Positions 31,189 through 40,902 of a stretch of DNA of 64,000 nucleotides are shown in pieces. The notes beneath the pieces were generated by a model that made no database searches, was not told the origin of the DNA, and was given only the letters and a program-made list of their open reading frames with translations. The translations under genes and the position numbers were made by a program. Numbering within the stretch: the stretch's first letter is position 1; every line of letters begins with the position of its first letter. Origin of the DNA: Lunatimonas sp. GTDB lineage: Bacteria; Bacteroidota; Bacteroidia; Cytophagales; Cyclobacteriaceae. Location of the stretch: positions 1-64,000 of the forward strand of contig NZ_JAFIEU010000003.1 of the NCBI RefSeq assembly GCF_020832325.1. Direction: 5' to 3'.

Positions 31189-31932
31189 CTACGCATTGGC
31201 AGGTTGATAGCCTCTGAAAAAACTCTTTATTTTCATGTAAATTACGCCAAAGATAGCCTCGCGAAAGATATGCTTGGACATTTTGGAGGTTCCTTTGGTT
31301 CTATCGGTAAAGATGATAGGTATTTCCTTTACCCGGAAGCCAAGCTTCCAGGCGGTAAACTTCATTTCTATCTGAAACGCGTAGCCGATAAATTTGATTT
31401 TTTCCAAATCTATCGCTCTAAGGACTTCTTGCCGGTAGCAGACAAACCCAGCCGTGGTGTCGCGGATGGGAATTCCCGTGATGAATTGCACGTATTTGCT
31501 CGCAAAAAAAGACATGAGGACCCTACCCATGGGCCAATTGACCACATTGACTCCTGTGATGTACCTAGACCCAATAGCCATGTCGCAACCGCCGTTGGCA
31601 CAGGCTTCATAGAGTCTGGGAATATCCGCAGGGTTGTGCGAAAAGTCCGCATCCATTTCAAAAATATAGTCGTAATTTCGGGCGAGTGCATACTGAAACC
31701 CCTCGATATAGGCAGTTCCTAAGCCAAGCTTCCCTTCCCGTTGCAACAGAAACAGACGTTCTGAGAAGGTTTTCTGTTCTTTCTTTACTTGTTGGGCGGT
31801 TCCGTCGGGGGACTGATCGTCGATGACTAGCAGGTGATAGTTTCCCTCTAGGCCCATGACTGCATGGATCATTTCCGAGATGTTTTCGATCTCGTTATAG
31901 GTAGGAATTATGACCAGTTTGTCGCTTTTCAT
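31189..31932 (-). CDS. Polyprenol-phosphate mannose synthase-like GT2 glycosyltransferase
   Basis: From the ATG at 31932 the protein is 247 aa (MKSDKLVIIPTYNEIENI). It shows the GT-A fold of dolichol-phosphate-mannose synthase: nucleotide-binding VIIPTYNE, LLVIDDQSPDGTA, the metal-binding FEMDADFSHNP, and GSRYITG. There are no C-terminal transmembrane helices. It should transfer mannose or a similar sugar to a polyprenyl phosphate for glycan or protein glycosylation. The open frame extends 23 codons upstream, but without a signal-like or conserved N-terminus. Confidence 0.9.
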   Translation of the reverse strand: MKSDKLVIIPTYNEIENISEMIHAVMGLEGNYHLLVIDDQSPDGTAQQVKKEQKTFSERLFLLQREGKLGLGTAYIEGFQYALARNYDYIFEMDADFSHNPADIPRLYEACANGGCDMAIGSRYITGVNVVNWPMGRVLMSFFASKYVQFITGIPIRDTTAGFVCYRQEVLRAIDLEKIKFIGYAFQIEMKFTAWKLGFRVKEIPIIFTDRTKGTSKMSKHIFREAIFGVIYMKIKSFFRGYQPANA

Positions 31933-32076
31933 AGGGAAATAAACGACAAAAATAGTGTTTAACCCGGGGGATTCAAGACGAAAGGCAGTTAAAATATGCA
32001 AACTTCGTCCAAAACAACACGGAAGGAAAGTCGTAGTTGGAACACACTGCCTCTATTCTTGGGGAAATTAAACACC

Positions 32077-33039
32077 TTACAGTTGCTTAAATGGATTGAT
32101 CAGGGGTTTACCGAGTGACGGGATTTCGATTTCAAATCGCTGACCATCCCGAAGGCTGATGCCGTCTGCAAAGCTCAACACAGAGGTCCCGAAGTAATGC
32201 ACATGAACGTCTCCCGGCTGACGGAAAAGTTCATACTTAAAATGATGGTGTTCCAGGTTTTGGATATTATGACTCATATTGGCTTCTCCGGTCAGAAACT
32301 CCTTTTCCCAGATCGTCCGGGTACCCTCTTTTACGCTACAGGTCCCTACGAGATGCTTGGGTAGTTCACCTATCAAAATCTCCGGGCCGTAAGAACATGG
32401 GCGCAGTTTGGAATGGGCGAGGTAGAGGTAGTTGATCTTTTCCATTTTGTGGTCTGAAAACTCATTACCTACTGCAAATCCAACCCGAAAGGGAGTTCCA
32501 TCCGGTCTATTGACATAAATCCCGACGATCTCCGGTTCCTCGCCGCCGTCCAGCGCAAATGCCGGAGCTTGCAGCGGTTGACCCGGCGCTACAACCATCA
32601 GGCCATTGCCCTTGTAAAACCATTCCGGTTGTACTCCAGGTATTTCACCCTGCATTTTTCCTCCTTCCAGACCCATTCGAACCATCTTCATGGAGTCCGT
32701 CAGTTCATCGGGATCCGTCAGCTGAAGTTTTTGATGCATGCTGTCCCGGGAGGTGGCGCTACCCAAGTGGGTAAGCCCGGTACCGGTGACCCATGTATGG
32801 TACGGATCCGGGTGGGAGAGTGGCACTTCCAGGCGATTGTTGGCTAGCAGGGTTTCGTAGTCTTCCGAAGCATCTGCGATCATTTCCTCTACAAGGTGTT
32901 CCAATGACTTACCGGTATCAAAATGCGTTTGAACCAGCGCGTATAGGGATGCTATACCCTCCAGTAATTGTATCCGCTCTCCGGATACGCGCCCTACGCG
33001 GGTGAGGTTGGATTCGTCTCTGAATTGGATCAGTCTCAT
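32077..33039 (-). CDS. FAH-fold hydrolase/dehydratase, AraD1-like
   Basis: A 320-aa protein of the fumarylacetoacetate hydrolase superfamily. The N-terminal cap contains TWVTGTGLTHLGSA. The FAH core has GGEEPEIVGIYVNRPDG (metal-binding E-x-E), FAVGNEFSDHKMEK and LRPCSYGPEILIGEL. It matches the group annotated AraD1, which is linked to sugar-acid breakdown such as 2-keto-3-deoxy-arabinonate dehydration. The neighbours are not sugar-acid genes, so the substrate is uncertain. Confidence 0.8.
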   Translation of the reverse strand: MRLIQFRDESNLTRVGRVSGERIQLLEGIASLYALVQTHFDTGKSLEHLVEEMIADASEDYETLLANNRLEVPLSHPDPYHTWVTGTGLTHLGSATSRDSMHQKLQLTDPDELTDSMKMVRMGLEGGKMQGEIPGVQPEWFYKGNGLMVVAPGQPLQAPAFALDGGEEPEIVGIYVNRPDGTPFRVGFAVGNEFSDHKMEKINYLYLAHSKLRPCSYGPEILIGELPKHLVGTCSVKEGTRTIWEKEFLTGEANMSHNIQNLEHHHFKYELFRQPGDVHVHYFGTSVLSFADGISLRDGQRFEIEIPSLGKPLINPFKQL

Positions 33040-33067
33040 AGGTTTAGGGTTTCGTAGGTTTTTGGAG

Positions 33068-34012
33068 TCAGTTTCCGTCTACAAAGTGCTGATGAATCTC
33101 AAACAGGTTTGGGTTAGCCGGGTTTACCCGAATGCGTACCGCATGCATATCCCGATCACCGAAGGTCTGAACCTGGGTGAAGTTGGTAATCACTTTTCGC
33201 TGGGCATCCACCAAGGGTTTGTCCACCATGAATTTGTGAAAATCTCCATAAAGTAATAGCACGGGTTTTTCAAATGTGGATACCCGCTCCCGTAGGAGGT
33301 TTACAAAGGATAAATGGCCGTTGGTATCCTCCTGGCTTGGGTAGTTAAGGCCTGCGTGGATGGCTAGGACGATTCCACTGTGGTTTTGTTCGATGGCCGA
33401 GTCAAACACCCTGTTCAGCCAGAATAGAGAAGCCATTTCCCGTTCGTAGAACTCGTCGTTTAGCGCCAAGCTATCCAGTTTTAGGTTATTATTGGAACCC
33501 ACCACGTGGATCGTTGCAAAGGAAATACGGTCCTTGTCCCACATGGCATTTTCGACAAACTTCTCAAAGCCCTCGTAGGTGTTTTGGGTATGCAGTGGTT
33601 GGGGATTCTTTCCTTGGCTTTTGCCATCGGAAAAGAACAGTTGGCGAAGTTTGTCCAGGCGTTCCTCCGGATCGTATTCGCCACATGCCGGTCGGTGGCA
33701 ATCGGTCCATTCGTTGTCGCCGGGCGTATACATCAGTGGCTGTTCGAAATCGCTAAAGTACCCCCTGATCTGCTCAAAATACTCGTCGGTACATGGGGTG
33801 CTACCGGATTTGATATCTCCCACGTGGATCGTAAATGCAGGGCCGTAGTCGTTGATGGCCTGAACCATTTGTTCGAATCTGGAAAAATCCTCCGGAAGGT
33901 GGTAAGGGACATCTCCTATCACCATAAACTCAAACGAACCCTGCTCGGAGGGCATACAGGAGCTTAAATAGAGGGCAATACCGACTAGCAAGGAAAGTAG
34001 GCTCGATTTCAT
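33068..34012 (-). CDS. Metallophosphoesterase-like lipoprotein
   Basis: A 314-aa protein with lipoprotein signal MKSSLLSLLVGIALYLSSC (Cys19). The calcineurin-like order of motifs is visible: VIGDVPYHLPED, HVGDIKSGSTPC, TPGDNEWTDCHRP, AIHAGLNY and LLYGDFHKF. The first motif lacks the usual D-x-H histidine (D-V-P-Y here), a recognised variant in this branch. It probably hydrolyses a phosphoester in the periplasm or at the outer membrane; substrate unknown. It is 28 bp upstream of the AraD1-like gene on the same strand. Confidence 0.8.
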   Translation of the reverse strand: MKSSLLSLLVGIALYLSSCMPSEQGSFEFMVIGDVPYHLPEDFSRFEQMVQAINDYGPAFTIHVGDIKSGSTPCTDEYFEQIRGYFSDFEQPLMYTPGDNEWTDCHRPACGEYDPEERLDKLRQLFFSDGKSQGKNPQPLHTQNTYEGFEKFVENAMWDKDRISFATIHVVGSNNNLKLDSLALNDEFYEREMASLFWLNRVFDSAIEQNHSGIVLAIHAGLNYPSQEDTNGHLSFVNLLRERVSTFEKPVLLLYGDFHKFMVDKPLVDAQRKVITNFTQVQTFGDRDMHAVRIRVNPANPNLFEIHQHFVDGN

Positions 34013-34129
34013 GTGTCTATTGAATGGAATTTAAAATTACGGGTTTTTTTGAAAAATGAGGGGATGTAGGGGGTAAAAGGGTTGAGATACGAGGAAAAGA
34101 GAAAGGTGAAAAATTATTTTACGCCAAAG

Positions 34130-34161
34130 TTTTTATTACCCTATAAAAACTGTTAGGTTTG
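34130..34161 (+). promoter_or_regulatory. Candidate promoter of the sulfate operon
   Basis: A perfect TAnnTTTG element (TAGGTTTG, 34154-34161) lies 19 bp after a TTTTT tract (34130-34134) in place of TTTG. This gives a leader of about 80 nt before the ATG at 34249. An adjacent CTATAAAAAC (34141-34150) sits in the spacer and could be an operator. The remaining 34013-34227 shows nothing else. Confidence 0.4.
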
Positions 34162-34248
34162 TGGGGTTTAAAAAAATATGCGGGGTTATCCTCAATCTCG
34201 TAGCATTTATGTCATTTATCCAATAATTTGGTGGCTTCGTTTCTGGCT

Positions 34249-36012
34249 ATGTATTTTTCTGAAATCATTACCATTTTGTTGGTGATTGCCTTGGTGGTTG
34301 TCCTGTATAAGGACTACCTCCGTGCTGCTTTTGCCTTCTTGATCACCGCTTTTGTGTTTCTGATTCTACAGATCATTCGGCCGGAGGAGTTTTTGGCTGG
34401 TTTGGCCAATAAACAGATCATGGTAATTTTTTTGCTTATCGGGTTGACAGCCGGGATACAGCGCAATATTGGAACTGGTTTTTTCTTCCGGCTATTCAGT
34501 CAAAAGTTAGGCCCAGGAGCGTTTAGGATTCGGATGATGGTGTTAGTAAGCAGTCTATCTGCGGTGTTGAACAATACGCCAGTGGTAGCTTTTATGATAC
34601 CTTATGTGAAGGAATGGGCGGCGGTTAATAAGTACCCTGCATCTAAGTTTTTGATTCCGTTATCTTACTCCACCATTTTGGGTGGCATGATTACCGTAAT
34701 CGGAACGTCGACCAATCTGGTGCTTAATGGGCTTATCAGCCAATACAACCTACCGATACTCGGTTTTGCGGACTTTTTGTTTTTAGGGCTATTGGTGACT
34801 GTAGTTGGCGTAATTTATCTGGGATTCTTTTCCCATTACCTGCTGCCTGACCGAGAGGAAAACAAAAGCGAAGTCATTCAGCATTTGAACGAATACGTGG
34901 TGGAGACCTATGTTCCGGATGGATCGAAGATGGCCGGTAAGACCGTCAAAGAGGCTGGTTTACGGAACCTAAAGGAGATTTTTTTGGCGGAGATATCGAG
35001 GGATGGACAGGAAATTTCCCCTGTTTCACCCAAAGAGGTATTGCGGGCCGGGGATAAGCTATTTTTCACTGGGAATACCAAGGCAATCTTAACGCTAATC
35101 CAAGAGGAAAATGGGCTGACATTGCCGGAAGAGAGCCATGTAACTCAGAATGCATTTTTTCAACTCACGGAGGCGGTAGTTCCGGCATCCTCTTCGTTGA
35201 TCGGGGAAAAGGTGAAGAACAGTGATTTCCGTAAGCGGTATCAGGCATCCATCATTTCCATCCATCGAAACGGAGAAATCATCAAGGGAAACATTGGTGA
35301 GACCCGTTTACAGGCAGGGGATCTGCTGTTGATGTTGACTGGAAAAAACAGCCTACAAAGTGATCAGCCCAAAGATTTGATCATCATCACGCTTCAGGGC
35401 GAAATACAGCCCGAACGAAAGAAGGGCAAGAAATTACCTAGCCTATTGGCCATTGTAATTTTGATATTGGGCATTGTAGGTGTAATGGATTTGTTCATGG
35501 CGGCTTTTACGGGCATTATTATTTTATATGTTTTTAAAGTATTAAATTTGGCGACCCTACGGAAATCCGTAGACCTTGACTTGCTTTTGATTTTGGTAAG
35601 CTCTTTGGCGATCGGTACGGCGTTGAAAAATTCAGGGGCAGCTAATTTACTAGCTGAGGGAATTTTGTGGCTTACCAACGGATCAGGGGGGATGCTATCA
35701 TTGGTGGTTTTGTTTGTTCTCACGCTGTTGCTTACCAGCTTGATCACAAATGCGGCGGCGGTTTCCATTATGTTTCCGTTGGCGTTGGAGATGGGTACCC
35801 AATTGGGGTTACCCCTGACACCTTTCTTTGTCACCATTGCCTTTGCCGCTTCCGGAGATTTCATGACACCCATTGGCTATCAAACGAATCTAATGGTCAT
35901 GGGGCCGGGAAATTACAAGTTCAAAGATTATTTCAAGGTGGGTCTGCCTTTGACGATATTGTATTCGGCTACGGTGCTGCTTTTTGTCCGTTGGTACTAC
36001 GGGATAGGTTGA
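34249..36012 (+). CDS. SLC13-family permease with TrkA-C domains, probable sulfate transporter
   Basis: From ATG 34249 the protein is 587 aa; the frame also opens at a TTG at 34228. It has N-terminal and C-terminal sets of transmembrane helices of the DASS/ion transporter superfamily, with SNT-like signatures NNTPVVAFMIPYV...GTSTNLVLNG and TNAAAVSIMFPLAL...PIGYQTNLMVMGPG. Between them are two RCK-C/TrkA-C domains (about 205-285 and 300-375). This architecture is common for sulfate permeases next to cysCDN in Bacteroidota. It is the first gene of the sulfate activation operon here, 35 bp before cysC. Confidence 0.88.
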   Translation: MYFSEIITILLVIALVVVLYKDYLRAAFAFLITAFVFLILQIIRPEEFLAGLANKQIMVIFLLIGLTAGIQRNIGTGFFFRLFSQKLGPGAFRIRMMVLVSSLSAVLNNTPVVAFMIPYVKEWAAVNKYPASKFLIPLSYSTILGGMITVIGTSTNLVLNGLISQYNLPILGFADFLFLGLLVTVVGVIYLGFFSHYLLPDREENKSEVIQHLNEYVVETYVPDGSKMAGKTVKEAGLRNLKEIFLAEISRDGQEISPVSPKEVLRAGDKLFFTGNTKAILTLIQEENGLTLPEESHVTQNAFFQLTEAVVPASSSLIGEKVKNSDFRKRYQASIISIHRNGEIIKGNIGETRLQAGDLLLMLTGKNSLQSDQPKDLIIITLQGEIQPERKKGKKLPSLLAIVILILGIVGVMDLFMAAFTGIIILYVFKVLNLATLRKSVDLDLLLILVSSLAIGTALKNSGAANLLAEGILWLTNGSGGMLSLVVLFVLTLLLTSLITNAAAVSIMFPLALEMGTQLGLPLTPFFVTIAFAASGDFMTPIGYQTNLMVMGPGNYKFKDYFKVGLPLTILYSATVLLFVRWYYGIG

Positions 36013-36047
36013 GAATAAGGAAGAAATTATAAATAACGAATCGGAAT

Positions 36048-36641
36048 ATGCAGGAAGACATCCATCCTACTGAATTTAAAGTATCCCAGGCCGCTCGGAT
36101 TCAGGCACTCGGCCAGCATCCCCGTTTGCTTTGGTTTACGGGGTTGTCCGGTTCGGGCAAATCCACACTAGCCAACGGCGTGGAGTTTGCACTGCATCAA
36201 CAGGGTTTTCATACCTATCTACTAGATGGAGACAACATACGTACTGGCCTAAACAAGGACCTTACCTTTTCGGACAGCGACCGGGTTGAAAATATCCGCA
36301 GAATTGGCGAGGTAAGCAGGCTGATGTTGGACGCCGGATTGATTGTGCTTTCCGCGTTTATTTCGCCGTTTATTTCCGATAGAGGAATTATCAAAAACCT
36401 AGTAGGCCCAGAAAATTTCCTCGAGGTTTTTGTGGATTGTCCGTTGGAGGTATGTGAACAGCGGGATGTGAAGGGGCTGTATCAAAAAGCACGCAAGGGG
36501 TTGATCAAAGACTTTACGGGGATAGGATCTCCTTATGAGGCACCCCTGAACCCGTTTATGGTCATTAAAACAGCGGAAGACCGGCTAGAGGATTCAATTA
36601 AAAATATCGTACAGGCTATACAGCCAAAAATCAATCGTTAA
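36048..36641 (+). CDS. cysC: Adenylylsulfate kinase
   Basis: A 197-aa kinase that phosphorylates APS to PAPS. P-loop GLSGSGKS at 32-39, followed by LLDGDNIRTGLNKDL and the phospho-serine block VLSAFISPF. C-terminal MVIKTAEDRLEDS. It is a stand-alone APS kinase, not fused to CysN. Its stop is 1 bp before the cysD start, so the genes are coupled. Presence of an APS kinase means PAPS is made, either for reduction or for sulfation. Confidence 0.95.
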   Translation: MQEDIHPTEFKVSQAARIQALGQHPRLLWFTGLSGSGKSTLANGVEFALHQQGFHTYLLDGDNIRTGLNKDLTFSDSDRVENIRRIGEVSRLMLDAGLIVLSAFISPFISDRGIIKNLVGPENFLEVFVDCPLEVCEQRDVKGLYQKARKGLIKDFTGIGSPYEAPLNPFMVIKTAEDRLEDSIKNIVQAIQPKINR

Positions 36642-36642
36642 T

Positions 36643-37548
36643 ATGGGACAATATTATTTATCGCATTTAAAGGAACTGGAAGCAGAGGCCATTTTCGTCA
36701 TTCGGGAGGTTGTTTCCCAGTTTGAAAAGCAGGCATTGCTATTTTCCGGGGGAAAGGACAGTATCGTTTTGGCCCATTTATCCAAAAAGGCATTTTATCC
36801 TTCGCGTATCCCTTTTCCGTTGATCCACATAGATACGGGTCACAATTTCCCGGAAACCATCGAGTTTCGGGATTCGCTCGTAGCGAGCTTGGGTGTGCAG
36901 TTGATTGTCGGCTCGGTGCAGGAGAGTATAGACAAAGGCAGGGTACGGGAAGAGACAGGCGTAAACGCCAGCAGAAATGCTTTGCAAACCGTCACCTTAT
37001 TAGATACCCTGGAAGCGCATAAAATCGACGCAGCTATGGGCGGTGCCCGGCGGGATGAGGAGAAAGCCAGGGCAAAGGAACGTTTCTTTTCCCATAGGGA
37101 CGAATTTGGGCAGTGGGATCCCAAAAATCAGCGTCCAGAGTTATGGAATCTTTTTAATGGCCGCAAGCACATGGGGGAACATTTCCGTGTGTTTCCTATT
37201 TCCAACTGGACGGAGATGGATGTTTGGCAGTATATCCAATATGAGAATATTCCCCTTCCTTCGCTATATTTTTCCCATCAGCGTGAATGCGTTGTCCGGG
37301 ATGGGGTGATTTTGGCCAATTCGGAATTTATCAAAGTGCAACCACACGAAGAGGTGAGGACGATGACCGTGCGCTACCGAACCTGCGGGGATATGCCGAT
37401 TACCGGTGCAGTGGAGTCGGAGGCAGATGACCTACATAAGATCATTGAGGAAGTAGCCACCACCCGTACTACCGAAAGGGGAACACGGGCAGACGACAAG
37501 CGCGGGGAAACGGCAATGGAGGATCGCAAAAAGAGCGGGTATTTCTAG
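36643..37548 (+). CDS. cysD: Sulfate adenylyltransferase subunit 2
   Basis: A 301-aa PP-loop enzyme. The ATP pyrophosphatase motif is SGGKDS (about 31-36). Other conserved blocks are IHIDTGHNFPETIEFRD, GGARRDEEKARAKERFFS, QRPELWN and the C-terminal GTRADD...EDRKKSGYF. With CysN it adenylates sulfate to APS. Length matches CysD. Confidence 0.97.
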   Translation: MGQYYLSHLKELEAEAIFVIREVVSQFEKQALLFSGGKDSIVLAHLSKKAFYPSRIPFPLIHIDTGHNFPETIEFRDSLVASLGVQLIVGSVQESIDKGRVREETGVNASRNALQTVTLLDTLEAHKIDAAMGGARRDEEKARAKERFFSHRDEFGQWDPKNQRPELWNLFNGRKHMGEHFRVFPISNWTEMDVWQYIQYENIPLPSLYFSHQRECVVRDGVILANSEFIKVQPHEEVRTMTVRYRTCGDMPITGAVESEADDLHKIIEEVATTRTTERGTRADDKRGETAMEDRKKSGYF

Positions 37549-37655
37549 CCCGTGCTAAGGATAAGAAAATCGGGTGGTTTGGCCTACAAGGGCCGCTCCT
37601 TTCCAAAAGGTAATAGGCTTATTCTTTTGACAGTTCTTTAAATAATGATAGACTA

Positions 37656-38915
37656 ATGGCAATTCAAGAAAACAATCAGATATTAAGATTCACCACAGCC
37701 GGATCAGTGGATGACGGAAAGAGCACATTGATCGGGCGCTTATTATACGACTCCAAATCGATTTTTGAAGATCAGATAGAGGCAGTCAAATCATCCAGCC
37801 AGAAGAAAGGTTTTGATTACGTTGATTTGTCTCTTCTCACAGACGGACTAAAGTCAGAGCGGGAACAGGGGATCACCATCGATGTCGCTTACAGGTACTT
37901 TGCCACTCCCAAGCGAAAATTTATCATCGCTGATACGCCGGGCCACATCCAGTACACCCGTAATATGGTAACCGGTGCATCTACGGCAAACCTAGCCATC
38001 ATTTTGGTAGACGCGCGAAAGGGTTTGCTCGAGCAAACCTTCAGGCACTCGTTTATCGCCTCTTTGCTTAAAATCCCTCATGTCATTGTATGCATCAATA
38101 AGATGGATTTGGTGGATTACAGCGAAGAGGTGTACGAAAAGATCGTCAAGGATTACAAGGCATTTTCCAGTAAGATGGACATCAAAGATGTTCAGTTTGT
38201 GCCTATATCCGCGCTGAACGGTGACAATGTGGTGGATCGGTCCAAAAATATGCTTTGGTATGAGGGCTCCACGCTACTTTACCTATTGGAGCATGTGCAC
38301 ATTGCCTCAGACCTCAACCACATTGACTGCAGGTTTCCGGTTCAAATGGTAATCCGTCCCCATACCTTAGAGCATCAGGATTTCCGAGGCTATGCAGGCA
38401 GAATTGAGGGAGGTATCTTTAAGCCCGGTGATGAGGTGAAGGTGCTCCCGTCCGGTTTTACGTCGAAGATAAAGACTATAGAGCTGAACGGCGAACAAAT
38501 ACAGGAGGCCTTTGCACCGATGTCTGTCACCATCACCCTAGCGGATGAAATCGACATCAGCCGAGGAGACATGCTCGTCCGGCCGAATAACGTCCCGCAA
38601 GTAGGTCAGGACTTGGAAGTGATGCTTTGCTGGATGAACCAACGTCCTTTGCAAGGAAGGACGAAGTTTATTTTGAGGCATACCACGCAGGAGTGTCAGG
38701 CTATGGTTAAAGATATACAGTATCGTGTGAACGTAAATACCCTCCACCGTGAAGAGGAGATTTCTGAATTGGGCCTGAATGAAATCGGCAGGGTAAGTAT
38801 TCGAGCCGCTCAGCCATTATTTTTTGATTCCTACAGAAGAAACAGACAGACGGGTAGCCTTATTCTGGTAGATCCAAATACCAATGAGACCATGGCCGCA
38901 GGTATGATAATTTAA
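37656..38915 (+). CDS. cysN: Sulfate adenylyltransferase subunit 1 (GTPase)
   Basis: A 419-aa translation-factor-like GTPase that drives APS synthesis. G1 GSVDDGKST, G3 DTPGH, G4 NKMD, and a conserved EREQGITID switch region. No C-terminal APS kinase domain is fused, in line with a separate cysC. It follows cysD after 107 bp with no gene between. Confidence 0.96.
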   Translation: MAIQENNQILRFTTAGSVDDGKSTLIGRLLYDSKSIFEDQIEAVKSSSQKKGFDYVDLSLLTDGLKSEREQGITIDVAYRYFATPKRKFIIADTPGHIQYTRNMVTGASTANLAIILVDARKGLLEQTFRHSFIASLLKIPHVIVCINKMDLVDYSEEVYEKIVKDYKAFSSKMDIKDVQFVPISALNGDNVVDRSKNMLWYEGSTLLYLLEHVHIASDLNHIDCRFPVQMVIRPHTLEHQDFRGYAGRIEGGIFKPGDEVKVLPSGFTSKIKTIELNGEQIQEAFAPMSVTITLADEIDISRGDMLVRPNNVPQVGQDLEVMLCWMNQRPLQGRTKFILRHTTQECQAMVKDIQYRVNVNTLHREEEISELGLNEIGRVSIRAAQPLFFDSYRRNRQTGSLILVDPNTNETMAAGMII

Positions 38916-38922
38916 AGTCTAT

Positions 38923-39702
38923 ATGGAAATCGACCTACAAGCACTTACGGAGGTAGCCAAGCGCGCAGCACATGCAGCCGGAGAAAAAATACTGGAGATA
39001 TACGAAACGGCAGACGTTGAAATAGCCTACAAGAAGGATGATTCGCCGTTGACGAAGGCTGACCAAGCTGCACACCACGTCATCATGGAGTTTCTTCATG
39101 AAACCGGTATCCCGGTATTATCTGAAGAAGGCAAGGACATACCCTACACGGAACGTTCCCAGTGGGACTTTTTTTGGATGGTAGATCCCTTGGATGGAAC
39201 AAAGGAATTTATCCGAAAAAATGGGGAGTTTACCGTAAATATCGCGCTGATTCATACCGGTCAGCCCATTTTGGGGGTGGTATATGCACCTGTCTTAGAT
39301 TGGCTGTACTGGGGCAATGGAGCGGATGGAGCTTGGAAGCAAGTGGGAGAGGCCTTACCGGTGAAATTGAACCTACCGGATCGTACCCACGTACAGACGA
39401 TCGTAGCGAGCCGTTCCCATCTGAACGAGGAGACACAGGCTTTTCTGGATAAGTTTCCTAGTGTAGATGTGATTAGTATGGGGTCATCGCTGAAATTTCT
39501 ATTGGTTGCTGAGGATAAAGCGCAGGTTTATCCCCGTTTTGCCCCCACGATGGAATGGGATACAGCGGCTGCCCATGGCGTTTTGAAGGCCTTAGGGGCA
39601 GAGGTGGTACTAGCCAATGGGACTGAACCCTTGCAGTACAACAAAGAACAGCTTTTGAACCCGTATTTTATTTGCTTTAATACGGGCACCCTGCCTGGAT
39701 AA
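38923..39702 (+). CDS. cysQ: 3'(2'),5'-bisphosphate nucleotidase
   Basis: A 259-aa inositol-monophosphatase-fold enzyme with metal-binding motifs LSEEG, MVDPLDGTKEF and EWDTAAAHGVL. It hydrolyses PAP left after PAPS is used, relieving its toxicity. It is the last gene of the operon, 7 bp after cysN. Its stop is 45 bp from the convergent sugar transferase stop. Its presence fits PAPS consumption. Confidence 0.94.
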   Translation: MEIDLQALTEVAKRAAHAAGEKILEIYETADVEIAYKKDDSPLTKADQAAHHVIMEFLHETGIPVLSEEGKDIPYTERSQWDFFWMVDPLDGTKEFIRKNGEFTVNIALIHTGQPILGVVYAPVLDWLYWGNGADGAWKQVGEALPVKLNLPDRTHVQTIVASRSHLNEETQAFLDKFPSVDVISMGSSLKFLLVAEDKAQVYPRFAPTMEWDTAAAHGVLKALGAEVVLANGTEPLQYNKEQLLNPYFICFNTGTLPG

Positions 39703-39747
39703 ATTGGAGTTGGGCTTGGGGCGGTGTAGTTGGAGTTGCGTTATTAG

Positions 39748-40443
39748 TTAACAAGCATTGTCATTTTTTAATAAAATGAGTTTTGCTGTCCAAAAGATAA
39801 TAATCAAATCCATCCATACCGTCCCTTTTTTGATGTAAAAAAAGTCAAGTTTTAACCTGGAAGACATCTGTCGGCTTTCACGAATTGCGCCTCGATATCC
39901 CTTGGCCTGCGCCAATCCGGTGATTCCCGGCTTTACCACGTGACGTTTCATTAGGTGACGGTGCTCTTTGGAGTATATGTCGTTTAGCAAAAGCGGATGA
40001 GGCCGTGGACCGACGATGGACATTTCTCCTTTCAATACATTAAAGATTTGGGGAAGCTCATCGATGCTACTCCTACGCAGTATACGGCCGATGGGGGTGA
40101 TGCGAGGATCGTTGATGGAGGTTTGACGATAATCTGCTTCTGGATTCAGCCTGAGGGTCCGAAACTTATAACAGTAGAAAGGGATATTGTCCTTTCCGTG
40201 TCGTAGCTGTTTGAAAATAACGGGGCCCTTGGAAGTGCTTTTGATGAGCAACCACACGATTGGATAAAGCCATGAAAGCACAAATACCAACAAACCTAGG
40301 GAAATGGACACATCCATTATTCGCTTCGAGAGGCTTTCACTGACTCTTGGGGATAACAATAAAGCCGTATTGTCGCTGAAAAATTGGTCCTCTAGGTCTC
40401 TACAATATTCTTCCTCTTCTACCCTGGCAAAGACTTTTTGCAT
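39748..40443 (-). CDS. Polyprenyl-phosphate sugar-1-phosphate transferase (WcaJ/RfbP-type)
   Basis: A 231-aa initiating transferase of the bacterial sugar transferase family. It has one N-terminal helix (MDVSISLGLLVFVLSWLYPIVWLLI), the cytoplasmic domain with FYCYKFRTLR, RRSSIDELPQIFNVLKGEMSIVGPRP, and KPGITGLAQAKGYRG. It lacks the extra helices of full-length WcaJ, so it is the short form. It puts the first sugar on undecaprenyl phosphate in exopolysaccharide synthesis. It is transcribed opposite to the rest of the exopolysaccharide genes. Confidence 0.92.
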   Translation of the reverse strand: MQKVFARVEEEEYCRDLEDQFFSDNTALLLSPRVSESLSKRIMDVSISLGLLVFVLSWLYPIVWLLIKSTSKGPVIFKQLRHGKDNIPFYCYKFRTLRLNPEADYRQTSINDPRITPIGRILRRSSIDELPQIFNVLKGEMSIVGPRPHPLLLNDIYSKEHRHLMKRHVVKPGITGLAQAKGYRGAIRESRQMSSRLKLDFFYIKKGTVWMDLIIIFWTAKLILLKNDNAC

Positions 40444-40902
40444 AAAACGTTAAAATTTCCTATTAAAACCCCGTAAGATTCAGAATTGTTAAATTATGCT
40501 GTATTTTTTGACTTTTCTAAAATGGAATTTAAAGATACGTGGATTTTTGGGATTATTGAAAATTTTGCCTTTAAATTACCTACTAGTACGTAAAAGCTGT
40601 AAATGGGTTGGTGAAATTTGCTAATGTGTGGAAAGTTTTTTTCAGAATAAAAGTGGGACAAAAGTTCAATCTGGAAGCAATATGCCATACGTAGGTCAGT
40701 AAAAAAAATCTCTGATCAACGTACTTTTCAGATACTTTAATTTTTATTGAAAATTGCGTAAGGAAAAGGTAATGCGTTTTTTAAACTGAGCAAAATGGTT
40801 TATTTTTGCGTGCTAGTGGAAACAGCCATTTAGCCGTTTTTTGTAAATTGAAATTTTAAGCATTATTTCGGATACATTTTATTCAATCATAAGGCATTGG
40901 GA
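40444..40902. other. AT-rich divergent intergenic region with a candidate ugd promoter
   Basis: No gene is supported. On the plus strand a perfect TAnnTTTG element (TATTTTTG, 40801-40808) follows a T6 tract (40777-40782) by 18 bp. This places a start about 85 nt upstream of the ATG at 40903. The sugar transferase promoter on the other strand is probably close to 40444 but no clear match was seen. Confidence 0.45.

Noticed and set aside
31153-31722. 189-codon plus-strand frame
   Set aside because: Antisense to the polyprenol-phosphate mannose synthase-like gene, which has clear GT2 motifs.
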